A stretch of 64,000 nt of DNA from Lysinibacillus odysseyi (GTDB lineage Bacteria > Bacillota > Bacilli > Bacillales_A > Planococcaceae). The DNA is taken from NCBI GenBank assembly GCA_014595895.1, contig JABUKB010000001.1:186001-250000 (forward strand), written 5' to 3'. Under the pieces are notes generated by a model. That model saw only the letters and a list, made by a program, of their open reading frames with translations, made no database searches and had not been told where the DNA came from. A program made the position numbers and the translations under genes. This document shows, one piece after another, positions 55,902-64,000 of the stretch (the stretch's first letter is position 1; each line of letters starts with the position of its first letter).

Positions 55902-57518
55902 ATGGAACTGGAGCAAATATCATTGCCAGTGAAAAATACATTATTAGCGGATTATTGGGCACAGCACAGCCCTATACATTCGTTTTTTACTTATCGATAT
56001 GAACAAGCATCGTTTGAACAAAGAATCCAAAAATTAAGACATGCAACATATCAAAATGAGCAATTAAGCCAAGTAATTCGGGCGTATATGGAATCGTATG
56101 GGTTGTCTCCTAAGAGTGAGCAGCATTTACAGGAGTTAGAAAATGGTGCCGTAGCTGTCGTTGGCGGGCAGCAGGCAGGAGTGCTGACAGGACCGTTATA
56201 TTCTGTACATAAAGCCATTTCGGTATTGAAATTAGCACAGGAGCAACGTGAGCTATTGAAAACGCCAGTAGTGCCTATTTTTTGGATTGCAGGAGAAGAC
56301 CATGATTTAGAAGAAATCAATCATACGTATACCATTGTGGACGGACAAGTGAAAAAGCGTGGATACGGCAAGCGCTCCGCGAAAAAAACAATGGCTTCAG
56401 CAACGGAAATCGACCAGGCGGAGATGGCAAAATTCATTCAAGCTGTGTTCAAGGATTTTGGGGAAACCGCTTATACACAGCAACTGCTAAAAAAAGTATC
56501 TGCAGCAGCTGAAAACAGTCAAACATTTACGGAGTTTTTCACATACTTAATGCACGATTTATTTAATGAGTATGGATTACTAATGATTGATGCCGCATAC
56601 GCCCCATTCCGTCAATTAGAATCAGCCTATTTTGAACATCTTATTAGGCATAGCGAGGAAATTGCACACGTAGTCGTGAAGCAGGAGGAAGCATTATCAG
56701 CGGCAGGCTATGGCAAGCCTCTAGAAGCATCGGCAGACAATGCAAACCTATTTTATGTAGAGGATGGCGAGCGTTTTTTATTGCAGCGCCATGAACAAAA
56801 CTTTTCCAATGTCCAAGGACGTGTAAAGCTAAATCAAGAAGAATTATTAGCTCTAGCAAAGCAATCGCCAGAAAAAATAAGTAATAATGTCGTGACGCGC
56901 CCGCTTATGCAGGAGATGACGATTCCGGTATTAGCCTTTGTTGGAGGTCCGGGTGAATTAGCATATTGGGCAACATTGAAGGGCGCATTTGAAGTTCTTG
57001 ATTTAGAAATGCCTATTTTTGCTCCTCGTTTACATATAACGCTGATGCCACGCCAAATAGAGCGTTATTTAAACAAGTATGAGTTAACAGTAGAGCAGGC
57101 GGTGCAAGGGCAGGCTCAGGAGAAGCTAGAACAATTTATTGCAAGCGTCCAAGAAGTATCTGCATTAGAGCAAATTGAGCAGATGCAACAAGCACTCTTA
57201 GAGCAGTATGACGTATTGGCTCAGCACCTAGAGGAAAATGATTTACATTTAGAGCAAACAATCGAGAAAAATAAAGCATATCATGCGCAGCAACTAGCTT
57301 ATTTAACAAATAAGGTAAAGGAACAAACACTGCAAAAGCACGATGTGGCTATTCGGCGATTCAATATGGTGCAAGCGCATATAAATCCAAATGCCGGCTT
57401 GCAAGAGCGAGTGTATAGTCCGTACCTTTATATGAATGAATATGGAGAACATTTCATCAGTGATTTAATGCGCTTAAAATTAGAAATAAATAATAGGCAT
57501 AATGTAGTGAAATATTAG
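55902..57518 (+). CDS. bshC: Bacillithiol biosynthesis cysteine-adding enzyme BshC
   Basis: This 538-residue protein adds cysteine to glucosaminyl-malate, the last step in making the low-molecular-weight thiol bacillithiol. It shows the family segments VVGGQQAGVLTGPLYSVHKAI and PIFWIAGEDHDLEEINHTY and a C-terminal coiled coil (about 400-500). The last segment, RVYSPYLYMNEYG, is conserved. It precedes mraZ as in B. subtilis. A terminator follows. Confidence 0.95.
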   Translation: MELEQISLPVKNTLLADYWAQHSPIHSFFTYRYEQASFEQRIQKLRHATYQNEQLSQVIRAYMESYGLSPKSEQHLQELENGAVAVVGGQQAGVLTGPLYSVHKAISVLKLAQEQRELLKTPVVPIFWIAGEDHDLEEINHTYTIVDGQVKKRGYGKRSAKKTMASATEIDQAEMAKFIQAVFKDFGETAYTQQLLKKVSAAAENSQTFTEFFTYLMHDLFNEYGLLMIDAAYAPFRQLESAYFEHLIRHSEEIAHVVVKQEEALSAAGYGKPLEASADNANLFYVEDGERFLLQRHEQNFSNVQGRVKLNQEELLALAKQSPEKISNNVVTRPLMQEMTIPVLAFVGGPGELAYWATLKGAFEVLDLEMPIFAPRLHITLMPRQIERYLNKYELTVEQAVQGQAQEKLEQFIASVQEVSALEQIEQMQQALLEQYDVLAQHLEENDLHLEQTIEKNKAYHAQQLAYLTNKVKEQTLQKHDVAIRRFNMVQAHINPNAGLQERVYSPYLYMNEYGEHFISDLMRLKLEINNRHNVVKY

Positions 57519-57520
57519 AA

Positions 57521-57557
57521 AAAAAGGCATCTCTTCTTATAGAGGTGCCTTTTTTTA
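57521..57557 (+). terminator. Terminator between bshC and mraZ
   Basis: AAAAGGCATCTCT and AGAGGTGCCTTTT form the stem, followed by TTT. Confidence 0.88.
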
Positions 57558-57639
57558 TGTCTTTTTTACCTATAAAGAATATGTGATAGAGGTAAAAAGA
57601 CTCAAATCGTTGATATAACAACGTTTGTTAGGAGATTTT

Positions 57640-57684
57640 GTGGTAGGAAGTGGGGGGATGTGGTACATTATAATCTATAGTGGG
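57640..57684 (+). promoter_or_regulatory. 10-bp-spaced GTGG boxes upstream of mraZ, probable MraZ operator
   Basis: GTGG begins at 57640, 57650, 57660 and 57680, exactly on a 10-bp grid. A TATAAT box (57669-57674) occupies the missing fourth position. MraZ is known in other bacteria to bind direct repeats of TGGG-type boxes at this pitch in its own promoter, so this is the likely autoregulatory site of the division cluster. Confidence 0.65.
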
Positions 57685-57693
57685 GTGAATAGT

Positions 57694-58125
57694 ATGTTCA
57701 TGGGAGAATATCGGCATTCAGTTGATATAAAAGGACGTTTAATTGTACCTGCAAAATTTCGGGAGCAGTTAAGTGATGGCTTTGTCATTACACGCGGCCT
57801 TGATCATTGTTTGTTTGGTTATCCGATGGCAGAATGGCAAACCCTCGAAGAAAAATTAAGAGATTTACCAATGACTAAAAAAGATGCTCGTGCGTTTGTT
57901 CGTTTCTTCTTTTCAGGTGCCACCGAAGTAGAAATCGATAAGCAAGGGAGGATTAATTTGCCGACCACATTGCTTAGCTATGCCAATATAAAAAAAGAAT
58001 GTGTCATTATTGGCGTGGCATCACGTATTGAAATTTGGGCACAGGAAGCTTGGGACAAGTACTATACTGAGTCGGCGCAATCTTTTGATGATATTGCCGA
58101 AAATATCATTGGTTTTGATTTTTAA
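57694..58125 (+). CDS. mraZ: Transcriptional regulator MraZ
   Basis: This 143-residue protein has two AbrB-like (SpoVT/AbrB) half-domains: [24 protein letters not shown] at the N-terminus and [26 protein letters not shown] near 85-110. It forms rings that bind repeats in its own promoter. The ATG at 57694 matches the family start, and GGGGTG lies just upstream. It is first in the division and cell-wall cluster. Confidence 0.95.
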   Translation: MFMGEYRHSVDIKGRLIVPAKFREQLSDGFVITRGLDHCLFGYPMAEWQTLEEKLRDLPMTKKDARAFVRFFFSGATEVEIDKQGRINLPTTLLSYANIKKECVIIGVASRIEIWAQEAWDKYYTESAQSFDDIAENIIGFDF

Positions 58126-58145
58126 ACCAAAAGGAGAAAGTTTTT

Positions 58146-59096
58146 ATGTTTGATCATACAACTGTCTTGCTAAAGGAAACTGTAGATGGATTGAATATCA
58201 ATCCAGACGGCATTTACGTTGACTGCACATTAGGCGGCGCGGGGCACAGTGAGTATTTAGTAAAGCAATTATCACCTAAGGGACGCCTGATTTGCTTCGA
58301 TCAGGATACAGTAGCAATTGACAATGCCAAAATTCGTCTAGCGGATTATTTGGATCGCGTGACATTTGTGCATTCGAATTTCAGATATATAAAGGACGAG
58401 CTATACGCACTAAATATCCATGAAGTAGACGGTATTTTATATGATTTAGGCGTTTCATCACCACAATTAGATACGCCAGAGCGCGGCTTCAGCTATCATC
58501 ATGATGCACCGTTAGATATGCGGATGGACCAAACAGCTGATGTGACAGCCTATCATGTCGTAAATGAATGGTCTTATGAAAATTTAGTTCGTATTTTCTT
58601 CCGGTACGGAGAAGAAAAGTTTTCTAAGCAAGTAGCACGGAAAATTGAACAAGCACGTGAAAAACAACCAATTGAAACAACTGGAGAACTTGTGGAATTG
58701 ATTAAGGAAGGGATTCCCGCTGCTGCAAGACGGACAGGCGGTCACCCTGCAAAGCGTATTTTCCAAGCGATCCGCATCGCTGTCAATGATGAGCTGGGGG
58801 CAGCGGAAGATTCCTTAGTAGATGCAATTGATCTCATTAAAGTCGGAGGACGCATTAGTGTGATTACATTCCATTCGCTAGAGGATCGTCTTTGTAAAAC
58901 GTTATTTAAAGAGCAGTCTTCTTTACCCGATTTACCGCCGGGCTTACCTATCATTCCAGAACATATGAAGCCTACTTTAAAATTGGTGACGCGCAAACCT
59001 ATTTTGCCGTCAGAAGAGGAACTCTCGCAAAATAATCGGTCTCGCTCAGCGAAGTTAAGAATCGCTGAAAAAATTAATGATAAAGGACGTGAATAG
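58146..59096 (+). CDS. rsmH: 16S rRNA (cytosine1402-N4)-methyltransferase RsmH
   Basis: This 316-residue SAM-dependent enzyme (MraW) has [17 protein letters not shown] (SAM site), [20 protein letters not shown] and [16 protein letters not shown], all typical. AAAGGAG precedes the ATG. The ftsL start follows its stop directly. Confidence 0.96.
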   Translation: MFDHTTVLLKETVDGLNINPDGIYVDCTLGGAGHSEYLVKQLSPKGRLICFDQDTVAIDNAKIRLADYLDRVTFVHSNFRYIKDELYALNIHEVDGILYDLGVSSPQLDTPERGFSYHHDAPLDMRMDQTADVTAYHVVNEWSYENLVRIFFRYGEEKFSKQVARKIEQAREKQPIETTGELVELIKEGIPAAARRTGGHPAKRIFQAIRIAVNDELGAAEDSLVDAIDLIKVGGRISVITFHSLEDRLCKTLFKEQSSLPDLPPGLPIIPEHMKPTLKLVTRKPILPSEEELSQNNRSRSAKLRIAEKINDKGRE

Positions 59097-59477
59097 ATGG
59101 CAGTTCGAGTGAAACAACCAGACTATATTCAACAACCGGTGTTACCAGAGCAACCACAACATCAACCGTCTATAAAAAAATCAAAAAAAACAAACAAACT
59201 AAAATATATTACAGTAACAGAAAAATTGTTATTGCTGGCTTTTGTTGTCGTATTTGGGGTGTTTGCAGTGATGCTGTTAAATACACAGGGCGAAATTCAA
59301 ACAACAACAATGGAAATTCAAAAACTTGAATCCGAAGCATCAGAAATCGCGAAACAAAATATTGATTTGAAAGTACAGGTTAGTGAACTTTCTACATACG
59401 AGCGTATATGGGAGAGAGCACAGGCACTTGGTCTAACATTGAATGAGAAAAATGTAAAGGTAGTGCCGAGTGAATGA
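59097..59477 (+). CDS. ftsL: Cell division protein FtsL
   Basis: This 126-residue bitopic protein has a cytoplasmic basic N-terminus (about 1-42), one transmembrane helix (about 43-62) and an extracellular coiled coil (about 65-105, EIQKLESEASEIAKQN). It forms a complex with DivIC and DivIB that activates FtsW-PBP2B. It begins at the base after the rsmH stop and overlaps pbpB by 4 bases. Confidence 0.93.
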   Translation: MAVRVKQPDYIQQPVLPEQPQHQPSIKKSKKTNKLKYITVTEKLLLLAFVVVFGVFAVMLLNTQGEIQTTTMEIQKLESEASEIAKQNIDLKVQVSELSTYERIWERAQALGLTLNEKNVKVVPSE

Positions 59478-61684
59478 AAAATCTAAAGTTTCGTTATCAA
59501 AAAGGAGCCTTTTCCATGTTTGTACTTTTTGGGGGGCTCCTTTTGCTTTTATTTTGTCGTTTCTTTTTTATTCAGTCGAATGGTGAAGTACATGGACATA
59601 ATTTACAAGCGGAAGCTGCGAGTAAATACGCAAGAGAAACATTGCTAGCGGCAGATCGCGGTAGAATTTTAGATCGAAATGGAAATGTTGTAGCAGAAGA
59701 TACACAAAGCTATCGCTTAATCGCTGTCCTTAGAGAAAGTGCTACAGTGAAAAAATCGGATCCGCGACATGTTGTGGATCCTCGGGAAACCGCACGTGTT
59801 TTAGCGCAATATATCAATTGGGAAGAAGATAAGATTTATGAACAGTTAACACCGGATAAAGATTTATACCAAGTGGAATTCGGTGCAGCAGGGCGCAATA
59901 TTAGCCATGAAGTGAAAGAGCTGATAGAAAAGCATGAACTGCCTGGCATTATTTTTGCCAGTGATAAAAAACGCTATTATCCAAATGGCTCGTTTGCGGC
60001 ACATTTAATTGGCTATGCGACAAAAGAGGAGCAAGAGGACGGCACCTATAAATCTGTGGGACGCATGGGTTTAGAAAAGACTTATAATGAAGAGCTATCT
60101 GGCGAGGATGGCAAAATTGAATATAGCAGTGACAAATATGGGTTTTTGCTTCCTAATAGCGACAAAATTATTCAACCCGCAAAAGACGGCAGTGATATTT
60201 ATTTAACGCTCGATAAGACCATTCAGAATTTTTTAGAAGATGCAATGACAAGGGTAGCAAAGGAGTACAATCCTGAATCGATGATGGCAGTGGTAGCAAA
60301 TCCTAAAACAGGAGAAATTTTAGCCATGTCTCAACGTCCGACATTTGATCCCGATACGCGTGAAGGACTAACAGAAAGCTGGTTGAATGATATTGTGGAA
60401 AATGTAATAGAGCCGGGTTCAACCATGAAGATGTTTACGTTAGGGGCTGCTATTGATTCAGGGAATTGGCATCCCAATGCCTTCTATAATTCAGGCAGCT
60501 ATACATTGTATGACCGCACAATCCGAGATCATAATGAGGTAGGTTGGGGTCCGATTACATATTTAGAAGGATTCCAGCGATCTTCGAATACAGCCATGGC
60601 CAATCAGCTAGAAATCATGGGCAGTGAAACATTCTATGATTATTTAAATAGGTTTGGATTTGGTCAGAAAACAGGCATTAATTTACCGAATGAAGCGGTT
60701 GGGACACTACTGAACGCTAATCCAATCGACCGAGTAACGACTACCTATGGTCAAGGTTCGACTGTAACGCCGATTCAGTTGATTCAGGCAGCTACAGCGA
60801 TTGCCAACGATGGCAAGATGATGCAGCCATATGTAATTGATAAAATTATTGACGTCAACACAGAAGAAGTGACTTATAACCAGGAGCCTGAGGTCAAGGG
60901 TGAGCCGATTTCATCGGAAACGGCGCAGCAGGTGAGGGAAATCTTAGCTTCTACAGTAACGTCCGAAAATGGGACGGCTAAAAAGTATCAAATAGAAGGT
61001 TATGAGGTTGCTGGTAAAACAGGTACGGCACAGTTGCCTAAAGCAAATGGCGGTTACCAGCGGGGAAGTCATCATTACCTGTATTCATTTTTAGGTATGG
61101 TACCTGCAGATGACCCTCATCTTGTGATGTATGTAGGGGTGCAAAAGCCGAATATGAGCAGCGCTATTACAGGAGCGCAACCAGTGTCGGAAGTATTTAA
61201 TCCCGTAATGGAAAACAGTTTGAAATATTTAAATATTAATCCGGAAAATGCAGCGGATGTAGAAACGGTACCTGTTGAGGAATATGAAAATAAAGAAACA
61301 GATATCGTACAAGTAGAGTTACAAAATGATGGGCTAACACCTATTATTATTGGCGAAGGCGGAAATATTATTGACCAATACCCACAGGCAGGGCTAAAAG
61401 TTCCTAAAGACAGCTTGGTGTTCCTAAAAACGGAGGGTGCCATTACACTGCCTGATTTTACAAATTGGTCATTGCGCAATATGCTGGTTTATAGAATGTT
61501 ATCCGGCGTATCGATTGAGCTGATTGGCGAAGGATATGTAAGCAGTCAAAGTGCTTCTGCTGGAACGGCCGTTACTGATTCATCACCGATTGTGGTAAAC
61601 TTAAAAACACCAAAAGAGCGGTATGTAGAAGCACCTGCTGATACAGAAATAACTCCTGAGACCGAGGAGCAGCCATTGGAGTAA
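59474..61684 (+). CDS. pbpB: Class B penicillin-binding protein 2B (septal transpeptidase)
   Basis: This 736-residue transpeptidase crosslinks septal peptidoglycan with FtsW. It has one N-terminal transmembrane helix (about 13-32), a PBP dimerisation domain (about 55-230) and a transpeptidase domain with S316-TMK, S370-S-N and K515-T-G. Two C-terminal PASTA repeats (about 600-720) follow, the first starting at GLTPIIIGEGGNI. The start overlaps the ftsL end (ATGA). Confidence 0.95.
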   Translation: MKNLKFRYQKGAFSMFVLFGGLLLLLFCRFFFIQSNGEVHGHNLQAEAASKYARETLLAADRGRILDRNGNVVAEDTQSYRLIAVLRESATVKKSDPRHVVDPRETARVLAQYINWEEDKIYEQLTPDKDLYQVEFGAAGRNISHEVKELIEKHELPGIIFASDKKRYYPNGSFAAHLIGYATKEEQEDGTYKSVGRMGLEKTYNEELSGEDGKIEYSSDKYGFLLPNSDKIIQPAKDGSDIYLTLDKTIQNFLEDAMTRVAKEYNPESMMAVVANPKTGEILAMSQRPTFDPDTREGLTESWLNDIVENVIEPGSTMKMFTLGAAIDSGNWHPNAFYNSGSYTLYDRTIRDHNEVGWGPITYLEGFQRSSNTAMANQLEIMGSETFYDYLNRFGFGQKTGINLPNEAVGTLLNANPIDRVTTTYGQGSTVTPIQLIQAATAIANDGKMMQPYVIDKIIDVNTEEVTYNQEPEVKGEPISSETAQQVREILASTVTSENGTAKKYQIEGYEVAGKTGTAQLPKANGGYQRGSHHYLYSFLGMVPADDPHLVMYVGVQKPNMSSAITGAQPVSEVFNPVMENSLKYLNINPENAADVETVPVEEYENKETDIVQVELQNDGLTPIIIGEGGNIIDQYPQAGLKVPKDSLVFLKTEGAITLPDFTNWSLRNMLVYRMLSGVSIELIGEGYVSSQSASAGTAVTDSSPIVVNLKTPKERYVEAPADTEITPETEEQPLE

Positions 61685-61693
61685 TCTTAGAGC

Positions 61694-61722
61694 GCATACA
61701 CTTCTAATTTATCACATAAGAT
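61694..61722 (+). promoter_or_regulatory. Sigma-E-like promoter of spoVD
   Basis: GCATACA and CATAAGAT are 14 bases apart, close to the sigma-E pattern KMATATT-14-CATACAMT, 24 bases before the spoVD start codon. The B. subtilis spoVD gene is known to depend on sigma-E. Confidence 0.5.
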
Positions 61723-61745
61723 TAATATAAAAACGGAGTGTGTAG

Positions 61746-63653
61746 ATGAAGTGGCGAGTTGGCGAGTCAAAAAGGCTTCGTATATTTATCGCGGCTCTCA
61801 TAGTATATGGGGTCATTGTAGTAGTACGTTTAATGTATATTCAGTTGTGGCAGCATGAGGAACTCACTAAATTAGCAAAAGAAAACTGGGACAGGGAAAT
61901 TCCCTTTCAGGAACAGCGCGGTGATATAGCTGATCGACATGGAGAGGTAATTGTCACGAATGAGCTTGCTCCTACCTTATATTTTATGCGTTCACAAAAT
62001 AAGGATGTGGCTTCTGTAGCCAGACAATTGGCGCCTATTTTAAAAGTAGACGAAGCAAAACTGCTAGAAAAGCTGCAGCGACCAGCTTATTTAACAAAGC
62101 TCGCTCCTGAAGCGAAAAATTTATCAGTAGAGCAAATCACCCAAATCCAGCAACTGCAAATTGATGGGTTATATAGCGGTGTAGACTATGTGCGGACCTA
62201 CCCTTATGGAACACTACTTTCTAGGCTTATCGGGTTTACTGGTTCAGATACGCAAGGGCTTGCGGGAATTGAATATGCCTATGATGATGTGCTGACAGGA
62301 AATGCTTCTGCTATTCGTCTCTTTACAGATGCGCAAGGGAAAAAGATGGAGCAAACAGAGGATGAATGGCGACAAGGGGAAGCGGGTGCTACTGTGGAAC
62401 TAACGGTAGATTTAGCCTTGCAGCAAATCATCGAAAATGAATTGGAACAGGCTATGGTAATGTACGATGCAGATCAAGCATTGGCTTTGGCGATGAACCC
62501 TAAAACAGGTGAAATATTAGGTATAGCTTCTCACCCTACTTATGATCCCGCGCAGTATGCAAGTGTCGACAGTAGTATCTATAATCGAAATTTACCTGTT
62601 TTTATGACGTATGAGCCAGGCTCGACTTTTAAAATTATTACATTGAGTGCGGCCATCGAAGAAAAGGTAGTAGATTTAAAGGATGAGTTTTATGACAAAG
62701 GGTACACAATGGTAGAAGATGCCAGACTACGCTGCTGGAAAAGAGAAGGACATGGGCACCAAAACTTTTTAGAAGTAGTAGAAAATTCCTGCAACCCTGG
62801 CTTTGTCGAATTAGGGAGACGACTAGGGCCGGAGAAATTATTAGCTTATATTCATGATTTTGGCTTTGGTGAAAAGACAGGGTCTACTATTGCTGGGGAA
62901 GCGAGTGGCATTTTATTTAAGCCGGAAGCGTTTGGACCTGTTGAATCGGCTACTACTGCCTTTGGGCAAGGTGTGTCTGTTACACCTATTCAACAAGTGC
63001 AGGCAGTAGCTGCTGTAATCAATGGTGGAACATTGTATGAACCTTATATTGTGTCACGTATTGTCGGCTCGAATGGTAAAGTACTGAAAGAAAATAAACC
63101 TCGCGCCAAAAAACGGGTTGTTAGTGAAGAAACATCTAAAATTGTTCGGGAAGCACTAGAATCGGTTGTGGCAAATGGCTCAGGTCGCCAAGCATACCGT
63201 GATGGGCTACGTGTGGGAGGAAAAACAGGAACAGCGCAAAAGGTCGAAAATGGGCGCTATAAAGATGGCGATTATATTGTATCGTTTATCGGGTTTGCCC
63301 CTGCTAACGATCCTGAAATATTAATTTATGTAGCGGTCGATTCTCCTAAGTCCCATTTACAATTTGGTAGTGTAATAGCGGCCCCGATTGTGGGGCATAT
63401 TTTAGAGGAGGCCGCGCCAATTCTAAAACTGCCTTATGCGACAGATCAATTGGAGAAGAAGTTTGTGTGGGGCGATGAAGAAACAGAGCGTATGCCAAAC
63501 TTTGTGAATATGACAGTCGAGGAAGTAACAAAGCAGTTTTATAATTATCATATTCATTGGTATGGGGATGGCGACCGTATAGAAAGTCAATTGCCGGCAC
63601 CTGGGCAATTAATCAAACAAGATGATGCGATTCATTTATACTTAACAAACTAA
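61746..63653 (+). CDS. spoVD: Sporulation-specific class B penicillin-binding protein SpoVD
   Basis: This 635-residue transpeptidase builds the spore cortex with SpoVE. It has an N-terminal transmembrane helix (about 10-30), a dimerisation domain, a transpeptidase domain with S293-TFK, S348-C-N and K493-T-G, and a single C-terminal PASTA repeat (about 578-635). One PASTA versus two separates it from PBP2B. CGGAGTG precedes the ATG. The next gene is mraY, not murE. Confidence 0.93.
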   Translation: MKWRVGESKRLRIFIAALIVYGVIVVVRLMYIQLWQHEELTKLAKENWDREIPFQEQRGDIADRHGEVIVTNELAPTLYFMRSQNKDVASVARQLAPILKVDEAKLLEKLQRPAYLTKLAPEAKNLSVEQITQIQQLQIDGLYSGVDYVRTYPYGTLLSRLIGFTGSDTQGLAGIEYAYDDVLTGNASAIRLFTDAQGKKMEQTEDEWRQGEAGATVELTVDLALQQIIENELEQAMVMYDADQALALAMNPKTGEILGIASHPTYDPAQYASVDSSIYNRNLPVFMTYEPGSTFKIITLSAAIEEKVVDLKDEFYDKGYTMVEDARLRCWKREGHGHQNFLEVVENSCNPGFVELGRRLGPEKLLAYIHDFGFGEKTGSTIAGEASGILFKPEAFGPVESATTAFGQGVSVTPIQQVQAVAAVINGGTLYEPYIVSRIVGSNGKVLKENKPRAKKRVVSEETSKIVREALESVVANGSGRQAYRDGLRVGGKTGTAQKVENGRYKDGDYIVSFIGFAPANDPEILIYVAVDSPKSHLQFGSVIAAPIVGHILEEAAPILKLPYATDQLEKKFVWGDEETERMPNFVNMTVEEVTKQFYNYHIHWYGDGDRIESQLPAPGQLIKQDDAIHLYLTN

Positions 63654-63733
63654 GCCTTTTAAAATGATGGCAAAACAACTATTATAGTGAAGGATGTTTA
63701 AATATTTACTAGTACCTTAAAGGAGATTTCATA

Positions 63734-64000
63734 ATGAGTTTGGCAACAACCATGATAGTTTTAGCGACAGCATTTATTATGACTGTCCTATTGGCACCAA
63801 TCGGTATACCGATGTTACGCCGTCTGAAATTTGGGCAAAGTATTCGGGAAGAAGGGCCCCAATCGCATCTGAAAAAAGCAGGCACACCAACAATGGGTGG
63901 CTTAATCTTTTTAGTATCGATTATTTTTGCAACAATCGTATGTGGATATTTCTTTGATCTCTTCACAACACAATCCATTGTTTTACTACTTGTTTTTGTA
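63734..64000 (+). CDS. mraY: Phospho-MurNAc-pentapeptide transferase MraY, N-terminal part
   Basis: The first 89 codons are open to the right edge, from an ATG preceded by AAAGGAG. They encode a first transmembrane helix (about 2-22), then [24 protein letters not shown], the conserved first cytoplasmic loop of MraY, and the second helix. The enzyme makes lipid I. The gene continues outside the window. Confidence 0.95.
   Translation, partial: MSLATTMIVLATAFIMTVLLAPIGIPMLRRLKFGQSIREEGPQSHLKKAGTPTMGGLIFLVSIIFATIVCGYFFDLFTTQSIVLLLVFV

Overview
The window is ordinary core chromosome of a low-GC, spore-forming Firmicute. Gene content and order match the Bacillus subtilis ktrC-rnjA-pdh-speA-typA-ftsW-pyc-cta-ylb-mra block. 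Several departures point to the Caryophanaceae (Planococcaceae), in the Lysinibacillus/Solibacillus range. This placement is inferred from gene order and protein character, not from a database search. I see no rRNA, tRNA, CRISPR array, prophage, transposase or insertion sequence.

Layout. 1-335 is the start of an MFS transporter that runs off the left edge. 486-4809 (minus) is a spermidine/putrescine ABC importer operon (potABCD) behind an XRE-cupin regulator. 5338-6500 (plus) holds an orphan thioredoxin-fold protein and the K+ uptake regulator KtrC. 6542-10182 holds RNase J1 and RNA polymerase epsilon, a 23-residue cationic peptide gene not in the usual gene set, a Cof-type HAD phosphatase and peptide deformylase. 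10524-15412 is the pyruvate dehydrogenase operon pdhABCD. 15548-23012 carries an atypical short-chain dehydrogenase, lrgAB, arginine decarboxylase speA, a nitronate monooxygenase, YktA/YktB, an inositol-phosphatase-family protein and small conserved proteins. 23137-32582 holds typA, ylaH, an SH3 exported protein, ylaI, ylaN, ftsW and pyc. 32614-39933 is the cytochrome caa3 oxidase region: ctaA diverges from ctaCDEF, followed by ctaG and a DUF420/CtaM-like gene. 40031-55778 is the ylb block: ylbC, a MurE-like ligase, ylbF, ylbG, rsmD, coaD, ylbJ, ylbL, tmcAL, yceD, rpmF, an enoyl-CoA hydratase, gerR/rsfA-like, panE-like and DUF3397. 55902 to the right edge is bshC and the division/cell-wall cluster mraZ-rsmH-ftsL-pbpB-spoVD-mraY.

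How the genes work together. Pyruvate flows to acetyl-CoA (PdhABCD) or oxaloacetate (Pyc), and electrons end at the caa3 oxidase. SpeA makes agmatine for polyamines, while PotABCD imports them. The mra cluster, FtsW, PBP2B and SpoVD build septal and spore peptidoglycan, and SpoVD has its own sigma-E-like promoter.

The most interesting points are these. (1) murE is missing between spoVD and mraY, while a full-length MurE-like ligase with a DNSR instead of DNPR motif stands alone about 20 kb upstream. (2) A 23-aa, +9 amphipathic peptide gene has its own promoter, ribosome binding site and terminator. (3) GTGG boxes sit on an exact 10-bp grid before mraZ. (4) An SDR-family protein lacks the catalytic Ser/Tyr/Lys. 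(5) Two ResD-like boxes lie 33 bp apart before ctaA, and ctaB is absent from this locus. (6) An 18-bp perfect palindrome precedes the enoyl-CoA hydratase gene. (7) An unexplained GC-richer segment that may be a structured RNA lies between the SDR gene and lrgAB.
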